Virus record (IMG/VR): IMGVR_UViG_3300013138_000022
Coordinates: 1 to 34,676 of that record
Length of the DNA: 34,676 bases
Strand: one strand, 5' to 3'
From: a virus
This document shows, piece by piece, positions 16,299 through 23,046 of the stretch. The translations under genes were made by a program, and so were the position numbers. The notes beneath the pieces are model-generated. The model did no database searches, was not told the DNA's origin, and saw only the letters and a list, made by a program, of their open reading frames with translations. Each line of letters starts with the position of its first letter. The first letter of the stretch is position 1.

Positions 16299-16326
16299 CC
16301 AATAGCACAAAGCCGGAACTTGTCAA
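16299..16326 (-). promoter_or_regulatory. Possible sigma70-like promoter before head genes
   Basis: A perfect -35 box TTGACA (16321-16326) is followed after 16 bases by TATTGG (16299-16304). It lies in the 90-base gap between the methyltransferase stop and the portal ATG, one of the larger gaps in the structural block. The -10 matches only moderately. It would give the head genes a promoter of their own. Confidence 0.4.
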
Positions 16327-16360
16327 GACACTAGCAAAGAATGTTTAGCAGGTTTTGTCA

Positions 16361-16380
16361 GGCATCAGAGGGCATCAGAG
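16361..16380. repeat. Tandem 10-bp repeat over methyltransferase stop
   Basis: GGCATCAGAG occurs twice in a row. The right copy covers the last codon and stop of the methyltransferase; the left copy lies just beyond it. It may reflect a small slippage event; no function is evident. Confidence 0.7.
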
Positions 16381-17037
16381 CAACGCGCCATCCAGTTCGC
16401 GGGCGATTCGGTCGCAGGCGAGTTTGTAGTAGCGGGTATCAATTTCAATCCCGATAAAGTTGCGGCCCGTTCGCAGGCAGGCGATCCCGATCGTACCGCT
16501 GCCCATGTACGGGTCGAGCACGGTCGCGCCGATTGGCACTCTGCATTTTTCCATTGCCCACGCCATCAATACCACAGGCTTCTGCATCGGATGCACGCGC
16601 TGTTCATCGTATTCGGAGTCTTTTAGCATTCCAATCCATAGATGCCGCTTCAGACGGGCGGGCGAGCGCAGATTTGTCCACGCGAGTTCGCAGTCCGCTT
16701 GGTCGTTGCTGCATACGCCGTCGCGCTTGTCCCATACCAGCCACGCGGGAGAGTCAGGCAGGCGGCTCGCGTAGTGGTTCGCGCCCCACAGCACCACGAC
16801 CGGATAGCCGAGCCACGGGCGCGGATCGAACGGTTTGTCATCGCCGATGATTGCCTCGCCGTCAGTGCCGAGTTTAACGCCGCCCTTGCGCGCTCCGTGG
16901 CAGTAGGAGATTCCATACGGCGGGTCAGCTATCACGGCGTCGGCTTCGATTCTATCCATCGTTTCAGAGTCGCCATTTATCAGGAGCGCCCATGAATTGC
17001 GCCCGGCGAATTTCTGTTGCTCGATTGGAGTGCTCAT
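16375..17037 (-). CDS. DNA methyltransferase, beta class (N6-adenine or N4-cytosine)
   Basis: The 220-residue product has catalytic motif IV DPPYGI (38-43) before the cofactor-binding motif I DPYMGSGTIGIACLRTG (175-191), the beta-class order. Motif HPMQKP (149-154) and EID at 198-200 (acidic residue for the cofactor ribose) complete the core. DPPY leans towards adenine-N6. Recognition residues probably lie in about 45-145. It is 4-base coupled to the large terminase and sits inside the packaging block, an odd place, suggesting that packaged DNA is modified or protected from host restriction. Confidence 0.85.
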   Translation of the reverse strand: MSTPIEQQKFAGRNSWALLINGDSETMDRIEADAVIADPPYGISYCHGARKGGVKLGTDGEAIIGDDKPFDPRPWLGYPVVVLWGANHYASRLPDSPAWLVWDKRDGVCSNDQADCELAWTNLRSPARLKRHLWIGMLKDSEYDEQRVHPMQKPVVLMAWAMEKCRVPIGATVLDPYMGSGTIGIACLRTGRNFIGIEIDTRYYKLACDRIARELDGALL

Positions 17038-18239
17038 ATCAGAACCGCGACGATGTTTGAACTGGCGAGCGAGTCCAGCGCAGCTGATACGCAGTCAACG
17101 CGGTCGTCATGTTTGCCGTCCGGGAACGCGCACAACTCATCCATGAACCCCGGCACATTCCAATTCCCTCGCACAACGGCCAGCTTGCCTTGCTCCGCTC
17201 GAGCGGCCAGCGGCAACGCGCGCGTGATCTTGTCCTTCGTGACGGTCTGGCCGTTCATCGCAATGTTGGACAGCATCGGTTCTCGCTGAAGTTGCTGAAG
17301 AAATCCGACCTGCGCGCCGACAACTTCAATTCGCTGTGAAACGCTTTGCCCGTCGGTTCGGGCGGTTGAAGACACGACGCGCACGGCTTCGGGCCACTCC
17401 CAGCGCCCGTGAACGATGTGCGAGACGACGATGGTTCCGTCTGACATCAAGCCAACCTTTGCGCCCGCGGTGAAGTCGCTGGTTGTCTTTTGTGTGAACG
17501 CGAGGTCCCAGCAGCGCACCCAGCGCGAGCACTGCGGTTCTCCATCCAGCACGCGCACCCATTCGCGGCGGAACATAGCCCCGGCGAGTTGCACAAACTC
17601 AGCGCCGATTTCCTGACGGCGGACCAGCGACGGCATGTCGGCGGCGATGGATTCAAGTTCAGTCGCTCTCAGGTGCGGGTTGTCTGATGACGCGAATTGA
17701 AACGTCGCCCACTCGTTGCTGTGCGAACCTTTCTGCCAGAGTTCGTTGAAGTAGTTGAACCCGCGAGGTGTCGAGATGAACCACGCGCTCCCGCGACGAT
17801 CCAGCAGCGTCGGGCGCAGACACAGTTCCCAGATTTCTTGAAGCTTCGGAATGTGAGCGGCTTCGTCAACGACCGCGAAGTTAAGCGCCTCACCGCGCAG
17901 CGCGTCGGGTTCCTCAGCGGTCTTGAACTGCAACCAGCCGCCGGACGGGAACAGCAACGCGCGCCGTTGCAGGTTGACTGCAGCGTTCGGGAAGTGTGTC
18001 CGGTAAAATTCAACCATCCTCCACCCGGCCTGATAGGCGGCGGACGCAAACGATGGAGCGATCCACCAGCAGGCTTTGCCAGCGTCGGCGGCGAGTCGGA
18101 TGCACTCACCGATGCCAAGCACGCCCTTGCCCCAGCGGCGACCTGCGGCGATGACCTTAAATCTTGCCGGACTGGTCTGGACTTTGCGCTGTGTCGGGTG
18201 CAGCGGCGGGAGAAGTATCAACGGTGATTGCTGGTTCAT
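17034..18239 (-). CDS. terL: Terminase large subunit
   Basis: The 401-residue product has an ATPase with Walker A GRRWGKG (33-39), Walker B FAVVDEAAH (121-129) and coupling motif FISTPRG (154-160). A nuclease domain follows with WDLAFT (Asp245) and HDDRVD (377-382). It cuts and drives DNA into the prohead through the portal. Its start overlaps the small-terminase fusion gene by 83 bases. Genome ends that overlap in different variants suit a headful (pac) packager, but that is not proved. Confidence 0.92.
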   Translation of the reverse strand: MNQQSPLILLPPLHPTQRKVQTSPARFKVIAAGRRWGKGVLGIGECIRLAADAGKACWWIAPSFASAAYQAGWRMVEFYRTHFPNAAVNLQRRALLFPSGGWLQFKTAEEPDALRGEALNFAVVDEAAHIPKLQEIWELCLRPTLLDRRGSAWFISTPRGFNYFNELWQKGSHSNEWATFQFASSDNPHLRATELESIAADMPSLVRRQEIGAEFVQLAGAMFRREWVRVLDGEPQCSRWVRCWDLAFTQKTTSDFTAGAKVGLMSDGTIVVSHIVHGRWEWPEAVRVVSSTARTDGQSVSQRIEVVGAQVGFLQQLQREPMLSNIAMNGQTVTKDKITRALPLAARAEQGKLAVVRGNWNVPGFMDELCAFPDGKHDDRVDCVSAALDSLASSNIVAVLI

Positions 18240-19257
18240 GTTTGTCTTCTAGTTCACCAACCTGATGCGGCCACATGATGCGATGGACAAGGCTGAAAGG
18301 TTCGCCGTCGGTCCCGGCGATATTGATGTTTCGCTTGTCGGCCCAGCGACCAGGAGCGCGGTTGTACAAAATGACCTGACACGCGACGACATTCCCATTT
18401 CGAGCAGCTTCGATCAAAGCTTCTTCCGCGTCTGATGTCATTATCACGTCTCGCTCAGTTTCAGCTTCGCGAAGTTTCATGTCGAATTCAGGATGCTCAC
18501 GCGCATAAATGTAAACGGTCTGCCGACAGACTCCGATGAGTCCGCACGCGCTGGTAAGACTTTTCCCGGATGCAATTAGCGTCAACAATTCGGCCCGCTT
18601 TCGCCCGTTGAATTTCACACGTCTGCCGTCTACAACCTGACTGACGTCAAGTTTTTCAGTTGCATCAGGGTGTTCGATTACTATTCCCCAGTAGAGCATC
18701 TCATTTCTAAGATAATGAGAATGCCGAACAATCGTCCAGGGAATAACTTTCTTTTGCAAAAATGGCAGAACGAATCTGAGCCACCAGAAATTGTATTGCT
18801 CCCTCCAGCCATCTCCGTGTTGCCGCGTTCCGGCTTCGAGGTCAATGACATTCTTTCCGCGTTTGATGTCCTGCCGTTGACCGCAAGTTCCAAAGATAAC
18901 GCAGCGGGTGGCGATTGTGGTTGAAGAAACGAACGCGGAGAATGCAGGATAAGGATTTGCGTATGCGTCGAAATCAGCGACAGCGAATTTTTCGTTGCAG
19001 TCTGGGAATGGCCACTGGTCGCAATCCGCGACTTTGGAGCATTTTGGATTCAGTCGTGCGACTGCCGTTGCAATTCTGGATGGGTCAATATCTGCGATCC
19101 ACAACTCGCGGTCCTTGTAAAGCTGGTCAGCGAGATCGCCATCTCCAACGAACGGGACGTAAGCCGGACCAGGTTTAGCGAAGCGCAAAAGCTGTCTGCG
19201 AAGTAAAATCTTCCGGTAGATTTGAACGTGCTGTTTTTTTTGGATTAGGGAACTCAT
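18157..19257 (-). CDS. Methyltransferase-like domain fused to terminase small subunit
   Basis: The 366-residue product from ATG 19257 overlaps the Gp37/68 gene by 83 bases. Residues about 30-200 look like a Rossmann methyltransferase: motif I PAYVPFVGDGDLADQLY (31-47), IADID (54-58) and a Trm1-like motif IV DFDAYANPY (95-103). Residues about 216-310 are a terminase small subunit: a helix-turn-helix (GRKRAELLTLIASGKSLTSA onward) then EHPEFDMKLREAE and the NRAPGRWADKRN region. A disordered tail ends the protein. The C-terminal half and the neighbouring terL make the packaging role fairly firm; the enzymatic role is inferred. The two could bind and mark the pac site together. Confidence 0.7.
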   Translation of the reverse strand: MSSLIQKKQHVQIYRKILLRRQLLRFAKPGPAYVPFVGDGDLADQLYKDRELWIADIDPSRIATAVARLNPKCSKVADCDQWPFPDCNEKFAVADFDAYANPYPAFSAFVSSTTIATRCVIFGTCGQRQDIKRGKNVIDLEAGTRQHGDGWREQYNFWWLRFVLPFLQKKVIPWTIVRHSHYLRNEMLYWGIVIEHPDATEKLDVSQVVDGRRVKFNGRKRAELLTLIASGKSLTSACGLIGVCRQTVYIYAREHPEFDMKLREAETERDVIMTSDAEEALIEAARNGNVVACQVILYNRAPGRWADKRNINIAGTDGEPFSLVHRIMWPHQVGELEDKHEPAITVDTSPAAAPDTAQSPDQSGKI

Positions 19258-19966
19258 GGAATTTTTTACCGTCGAGCAAGTCGCCGGAACCTGTAGTGAA
19301 GGCTGGTGATTGTTTGAAGAAGAAAGCGACGTTGGATCGGGCACATTTGCTTTGCATGGTTCTGGCCCAGTCCAGCCAGCCTTGCGGCGAGCGGAATCCA
19401 GGACCGCTTTCGCCGCCGAAAATCACCCAGTTGAGTTCTGACAGGTCAAGGTCGGCCAGGTTTCCAAGCGCGGGTTCATAGCTGATGAATTTCACCAGAG
19501 CCGGGATGGGTCTGAGGAAGTCGGCTCTATGGATAAATTCGCTCGATTCGATTGTGACACCGAGCCACAAGTTTTCCGTCGGTTGAAATGGCAGGAATCT
19601 GGCGATGTTTTCCGGGCGTTTTGTGAGGAGTTGCCAGTCAAGGCACGGAGTATTTGCGATCAGGTCGAAGAGTTTTTTTCGCGGTCGTATGAGGTCATCG
19701 CGGTCTTCAGCCCAGTCCATCATGGAGCCGCAGAATACTTTTGCGCGCGTATGTTTTTTTTCGGCTTCAGCGTTCCATCGTTTGGGTTCGTCAAAGTGAT
19801 TATCATCGAAGAGCCGGCGGGTTCCGGCACCCCAGATTTCACGGTGGCCGAACCGTTTTGCGAGTCGCTCGGCGTAACAGTTTTTGCATCCGGGCGAGAT
19901 TTTTGAACAGCCCCACCAAGCATTGAATGTTTTATCAGTCCACGCGATTGAAGTTATGTTTCCCAT
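19175..19966 (-). CDS. Phage Gp37/Gp68 family protein (DUF5131)
   Basis: The 263-residue product from ATG 19966 begins one base after the previous stop. The family signature is plain: WTDKTFNAWWGCSKISPGC and then KNCYAE with Cys20, Cys27 and Cys30, followed by FCGSMMDWAED, DWQLLTKRPENI, FISYEPALG, WVIFGGESGPGFR and VAFFFKQ. The family is widespread in phages, is thought to resemble radical-SAM enzymes because of the Cys cluster, and has no settled function. Its neighbours suggest a link with DNA modification or packaging. Confidence 0.85.
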   Translation of the reverse strand: MGNITSIAWTDKTFNAWWGCSKISPGCKNCYAERLAKRFGHREIWGAGTRRLFDDNHFDEPKRWNAEAEKKHTRAKVFCGSMMDWAEDRDDLIRPRKKLFDLIANTPCLDWQLLTKRPENIARFLPFQPTENLWLGVTIESSEFIHRADFLRPIPALVKFISYEPALGNLADLDLSELNWVIFGGESGPGFRSPQGWLDWARTMQSKCARSNVAFFFKQSPAFTTGSGDLLDGKKFHEFPNPKKTARSNLPEDFTSQTAFALR

Positions 19967-19967
19967 G

Positions 19968-20450
19968 TCATTCAGTCTTGGTTGAGTTGAGTCTTCGCAC
20001 TGACTGCTCGTAGGAGCAGAGGACGTTTCGCGATTCTTCCGGGTTGGAGATGAGCATGTCCACGAGATTGAAATTTTTCGGGAAGACGGTGAAGCCGCAG
20101 AGTCTGAGGTAACGATCAAACCAGATTGCGCCGTCGTTGATGGTGTTGGCCGCGCCTGCGGACGGGTCAGCGGGTTGTGTTGCGGTTGAGAGTCCATCCT
20201 TTTTGTCTTCCTCGAACTGTTTGAACTTGTGACCGAAGTCAGCGTAAGCTCTGATGGACCTGAAGATGAGCGCGAGGGCGGTTGACTTTGTTTCAAATTT
20301 CTTCGCGCAGAGTTCACAGGAACACCAGTGGGAGATTTGCGTTGCCCACTCCTGCGGACAATTTTTCGCTGGGACCAGCACAATCGGTTCGCCGCACTTC
20401 GGGCACGGTTTTTCAATTTTCCGTGATTCATCCAGCTCGATTTTTTTCAT
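19968..20450 (-). CDS. Zinc-ribbon protein, unknown
   Basis: The 160-residue product has an N-terminal zinc site (Cys16, Cys19, then Cys43/Cys45 and Cys48: PCPKCGEP and CSCELC). A polar linker and a helical C-terminal part follow (DGAIWFDRYLRLCGFTVFP, EESRNVLCSYEQSVRRL). There is no Walker motif, so it is not a DnaC-type loader, although its place right after the replication gene is where such a loader often sits. It is 4-base coupled to that gene. Confidence 0.65.
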   Translation of the reverse strand: MKKIELDESRKIEKPCPKCGEPIVLVPAKNCPQEWATQISHWCSCELCAKKFETKSTALALIFRSIRAYADFGHKFKQFEEDKKDGLSTATQPADPSAGAANTINDGAIWFDRYLRLCGFTVFPKNFNLVDMLISNPEESRNVLCSYEQSVRRLNSTKTE

Positions 20451-21331
20451 GGCTGCGGTTGGGGTTCAACTGTTGCGGTTGTCTGCTGCGCAAGTTGGGC
20501 GTGAGCTTTTGCGTTTTCCTTCATACGTTTCACCATGCCGATGAGGAGTCCGTGAACGTGTTTGCCGTCTGGCGAGTTCCTCCACGCTTCATCTTCCGAT
20601 GGTGCTCCGGCTGCTGAGCGGGCTTGATCCAGCGCGGAAGTCCAGTCACGCAGCAGGCCGGCAATGTCGCGGCCTTTCAGGAATCGTTGCTCTTCCTTTG
20701 GGACGGAAGCGCGGTGTTTGCGGATGGCTTCGAGTTCAGCGAGGCAATCGTCACGACGCGCGACTTCAGCCAGGGTTGACTCCTCCTCGTAGGACCAGCG
20801 GCAGGAGTCTGGTCGTCTGAACATGCTGGAAAGCGACGAACGAAGTTTTTCCACGCGCGCGCGCGGTGTACTTGGTTCTGATTCTGATTCTGATTCTGTA
20901 CTCTGATTATGATTCTGATTCTGATTCTGTGGTATGTTACGTTGATATGTTACGTCCGACGTTACGTTGGACGTTACGTTGCATGTAACATGCTTATTCT
21001 TTAGGCCGCGGGATTTCAGAGCGGCTTCGGTTTGATGCAAGCGCCTTTCGTACTGTTGTTTGCGCCACTCGATTTCTTCATCGGCTTTCCGGTTGTGGAA
21101 CTTGTCACCGATTAGCGTGAACTTTGTCCCGACAACTCCCCAGATCCGAGCCCAGTTGACCGGGTTCACACACGCGATCTGGCACAGCAGGTCGGTGTTG
21201 TTCGGGAGCGGTCCGTTGATGTAGTAGTCGCAGAGCAGTCTCATGTAAGCACCGATTTCGTCGTTCAACATTCGACAGGTGCCCGCTTTGAAATCGGCGG
21301 TGAAGAACCGGAACCAGGCGTCGTTGTTCAT
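20447..21331 (-). CDS. DUF1376-like replication protein
   Basis: The 294-residue product is read from ATG 21331, 4-base coupled to the small gene before; ATG 21340 is an alternative. The N-terminal domain (about 1-95) has the DUF1376/YdaU pattern: WFRFFTADFKAGTCRMLNDE, GAYMRLLCDYYINGPLP, NRKADEEIEWRKQQYERR. A low-complexity linker (about 115-155: NVT repeats, QNQNQN, SESESE) is encoded by two short tandem repeat arrays. A helical C-terminal domain follows. Such proteins often act as phage or plasmid replication initiators. The repeats in its gene look like an origin, as with lambda O. Confidence 0.7.
   Translation of the reverse strand: MNNDAWFRFFTADFKAGTCRMLNDEIGAYMRLLCDYYINGPLPNNTDLLCQIACVNPVNWARIWGVVGTKFTLIGDKFHNRKADEEIEWRKQQYERRLHQTEAALKSRGLKNKHVTCNVTSNVTSDVTYQRNIPQNQNQNHNQSTESESESEPSTPRARVEKLRSSLSSMFRRPDSCRWSYEEESTLAEVARRDDCLAELEAIRKHRASVPKEEQRFLKGRDIAGLLRDWTSALDQARSAAGAPSEDEAWRNSPDGKHVHGLLIGMVKRMKENAKAHAQLAQQTTATVEPQPQP
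20874..20931. repeat. Hexanucleotide (TTCTGA)n tandem array
   Basis: TTCTGATTCTGA-type hexamers repeat in two runs separated by a variant unit (tactctgattatga), encoding the QNQN and SESE linker. The array is AT-richer than its surroundings and adjoins the GTTACGT iterons, so it could serve as a melting region, or it may be simple slippage in a linker. Confidence 0.85.
20936..20993. repeat. GTTACGT iteron-like array with palindrome (candidate replication origin)
   Basis: GTTACGT occurs at 20936, 20949, 20961 and 20973, spaced 13, 12 and 12 bases, roughly one helical turn plus. A perfect palindrome, GCATGT-A-ACATGC, follows at 20981-20993. The array lies inside the linker region of a replication-initiator-like gene and next to a hexamer array, the design of lambdoid origins inside gene O. 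The repeats also encode NVTxNVT residues, so coding repetition is the alternative. Confidence 0.5.
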
Positions 21332-21459
21332 GTTTTCCATAAGCGGTGGGGTGAGTTTTCAAGACCGCCGACGGGCGGCAATATGACGATTGCGAAGTGC
21401 TCTGCGAGGAACACGCGCCCGCCAGCGGTCGTGAAAATTCTGAGATTCGCAATCGTCAT
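21328..21459 (-). CDS. Microprotein, 43 residues
   Basis: The product starts MTIANLRIFTTAGGRVFLAE and ends HRLWKT, with a hydrophobic middle (HFAIVILPPVGG). Its TGA overlaps the ATG of the replication gene by 4 bases, matching the coupling style of this genome. Its start codon lies in one arm of a 14-bp inverted repeat. Unknown function; it could be a translated leader of the replication gene. Confidence 0.45.
   Translation of the reverse strand: MTIANLRIFTTAGGRVFLAEHFAIVILPPVGGLENSPHRLWKT
21384..21459. promoter_or_regulatory. 14-bp perfect inverted repeat upstream of replication gene
   Basis: ATGACGATTGCGAA at 21384-21397 is the exact inverse of TTCGCAATCGTCAT at 21446-21459, with 48 bases between. 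In the transcript the stem would hide the start codon of the microprotein at 21459. It may be an operator pair or a translational switch. Confidence 0.5.
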
Positions 21460-21463
21460 GCTG

Positions 21464-21559
21464 TCACGTTAGTTTGAACTGTCCGCTCGTCAAGTCTGTT
21501 GAGGCTTTCCGCCGTTTTGCTTGCCCACCCTCGCGTTTTTGCTTTCGCCCGGCGCGCAT
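21464..21559 (-). CDS. Basic microprotein, 31 residues (tentative)
   Basis: The product MRAGRKQKREGGQAKRRKAS then TDLTSGQFKLT is highly basic. It fills an otherwise empty stretch between a zinc-ribbon gene and the next microprotein. A GTG directly before the ATG could also start it. Support is only the open frame, spacing and composition; it could be noncoding. Confidence 0.35.
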   Translation of the reverse strand: MRAGRKQKREGGQAKRRKASTDLTSGQFKLT

Positions 21560-21589
21560 CACTGTTGCAATCGGATGTCTCGGTGGGCG

Positions 21590-21805
21590 TCATCGCTCAG
21601 CTTGGTTGTTGCTAGACGACTTCACCAGTTTCGACACATGCACCCATCCGCGATCTTTGCCCATCCAGTGAAAGGCATCATCGTCTGGCCAAAAGTAGTC
21701 TCCGCGATAGAGCAGCACTTGGCCGCACACTTGGCATTTCTTTTTCTTCCGGTTTATCCGGAGCGCGTGGCACTTCGGACATTCGATGATTTTTGATATT
21801 TTCAT
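21590..21805 (-). CDS. Small zinc-ribbon protein
   Basis: The 71-residue product has two CxxC knuckles, CPKC (9-12) and CQVC (24-27), spaced as in a rubredoxin-like ribbon, then an aromatic stretch YRGDYFWPDDDAFHWMGKDR. It is 4-base coupled to the microprotein before it. Likely nucleic-acid or protein binding; family not recognised. Confidence 0.65.
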   Translation of the reverse strand: MKISKIIECPKCHALRINRKKKKCQVCGQVLLYRGDYFWPDDDAFHWMGKDRGWVHVSKLVKSSSNNQAER

Positions 21806-21930
21806 TTCTTCAATTCGGGTTTGAGGTCAATCGTGTGGTGGACGTTCACGACCAGCGTCTGGCCGCGCAACAGGAACAGCGCGGCGAGAATGGTCGCGCA
21901 GATGATGATGACGTTGTAATTTTTTTTCAT
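21802..21930 (-). CDS. Single-pass membrane microprotein, 42 residues
   Basis: MKKNYNVIIICATILAALFL opens the protein, and the rest is VNVHHTIDLKPELKK. One membrane helix at about 7-22 is followed by a polar tail. It overlaps both neighbours by 4 bases (21802/21805 and 21927/21930), which supports real translation. Unknown function. Confidence 0.6.
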   Translation of the reverse strand: MKKNYNVIIICATILAALFLLRGQTLVVNVHHTIDLKPELKK

Positions 21931-22175
21931 GGGTTCTTCGCGCTCCCGTCGCTCATCTCGGTGTTCGGCGAACTCAGCAGGCGCTCTGCGACTTCGAGCC
22001 AGGTTGTATTCAGCGTGCGGATTTCCACATCCACGATGTTGCCGAGTTCTCCTTCCTCTCGCGCCCACGTCGCCGCCCGTTTGTCGAAGGTTTCCCACGT
22101 TTGCCGAACAAGACGATGGAGCGCAACTCGGCCCTCGCTTTCGGGTTGTCGAGAGTTGTGGGCTTCGGGAGTCAT
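21927..22175 (-). CDS. Small acidic helical protein, unknown
   Basis: The 82-residue soluble product (MTPEAHNSRQPESEGRVALH at the start) has a helix-rich centre, RLVRQTWETFDKRAATWARE, and TTWLEVAERLL near the end. It is 4-base coupled on both sides. No motif recognised. Confidence 0.6.
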   Translation of the reverse strand: MTPEAHNSRQPESEGRVALHRLVRQTWETFDKRAATWAREEGELGNIVDVEIRTLNTTWLEVAERLLSSPNTEMSDGSAKNP

Positions 22176-22465
22176 GGGTTGCTCGCGTGCCGGTCGCTTA
22201 GCTTGTCGTTCGGTGCGAACTGGGCGAGCCAGAAGCGGTGCACGCGCGCGCCGAACTGGGTGGTAAACTCATGGCGGCAGACGTGGTTGATGCCGTTGGC
22301 CGCGAGTTCCGAAAGATCGGATGACGCCCGCGTCGTGACGGCGTTGTGGGTGATGTCAAGCGTTGTCGCTCCGGCCCTGCCGCACGCAGCAAGGTAGCGC
22401 AGCACGCGCTTGAGCCTCGGTGATTTTTTTACTCTCGCATAGTGGAATGTTCGTTGTGTTTTCAT
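22172..22465 (-). CDS. Winged-helix DNA-binding protein (candidate regulator)
   Basis: The 97-residue product reads as one wHTH domain: helix RLKRVLRYLAACGRAGATTL, recognition region DITHNAVTTRASSDLSELAA, then the wing strand RHEFTTQFGARVHRFWLA. Similar small wHTH proteins are common in phages between early and replication genes. It may bind the nearby inverted repeat or the iteron array. It is 4-base coupled on both sides. Confidence 0.6.
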   Translation of the reverse strand: MKTQRTFHYARVKKSPRLKRVLRYLAACGRAGATTLDITHNAVTTRASSDLSELAANGINHVCRHEFTTQFGARVHRFWLAQFAPNDKLSDRHASNP

Positions 22466-23046
22466 GGTTTTGAATAAACGTGACTGATGGTTGCGAGTTC
22501 CTGTATCGTCATGGGTTTCAAGGTGCCTGCGTAGTGTCGAATCTCCCTGCCGGTTCGCAATCCGCGGTTGTAGCCGCGTTTGTAAATCACGCGGCTGTTC
22601 ACTTGAAGCAGCGCAAGCGAGTGCTCCAACGCCGCAATGCGGTGCTCAAGATGATCGAGCGCGGATTGATACACGATGACGGTGCGCCCGCGTTTCCCGT
22701 CCTTGTACCTTTTCTGGTAACTGCGACAGGCTGGACAACTCTTTTTCGCGTTGTCCGGGTTTGGTTTGCCGCAGCGCGAACAGTTGCCGGGGATTTTCCG
22801 CTGGCCGGATTTCTTGAACCAGAACGCGACCGCCTTCGGAAGCCGTAGCGGCTTGATGTTGTAAGATTTCCCCGCCCGCTCTGTTGTTTGGAACCGGGAC
22901 GTGTTTAGGTCGCTCCCATCGTTCCCAGACACAGTGCCCTCGCGGACAGCCACTCCAAGCTGAAACGCATCGCGTTTTGTTGTTGTTACTGTTTTTTCCA
23001 CGGCGGGCGGGGTGAAATTCATGTTCTGCAGCTTCACAGTAGCCAT
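22462..23046 (-). CDS. Zinc-ribbon protein with helical C-terminus, unknown
   Basis: The 194-residue product starts at ATG 23046, with GGAGG directly against the codon; Met9 (23022) is an alternative start. Cys pairs CSRC (about 90-93) and CPAC (about 105-108) flank KPNPDNAKKS and form a zinc ribbon. A basic segment and a coiled coil (ALDHLEHRIAALEHSLALLQ) follow. It overlaps the Dam-type gene by 13 bases. It may bind DNA. Confidence 0.65.
   Translation of the reverse strand: MATVKLQNMNFTPPAVEKTVTTTKRDAFQLGVAVREGTVSGNDGSDLNTSRFQTTERAGKSYNIKPLRLPKAVAFWFKKSGQRKIPGNCSRCGKPNPDNAKKSCPACRSYQKRYKDGKRGRTVIVYQSALDHLEHRIAALEHSLALLQVNSRVIYKRGYNRGLRTGREIRHYAGTLKPMTIQELATISHVYSKP

Noticed and set aside
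19968-20450. DnaC-like helicase loader
   Set aside because: The position fits, but there is no Walker A or B motif.
22462-23046. Possible integrase or recombinase
   Set aside because: The Cys-ribbon and coiled coil lack the R-H-R-Y or serine-recombinase residues; no integrase is seen anywhere, so there is no support for lysogeny.
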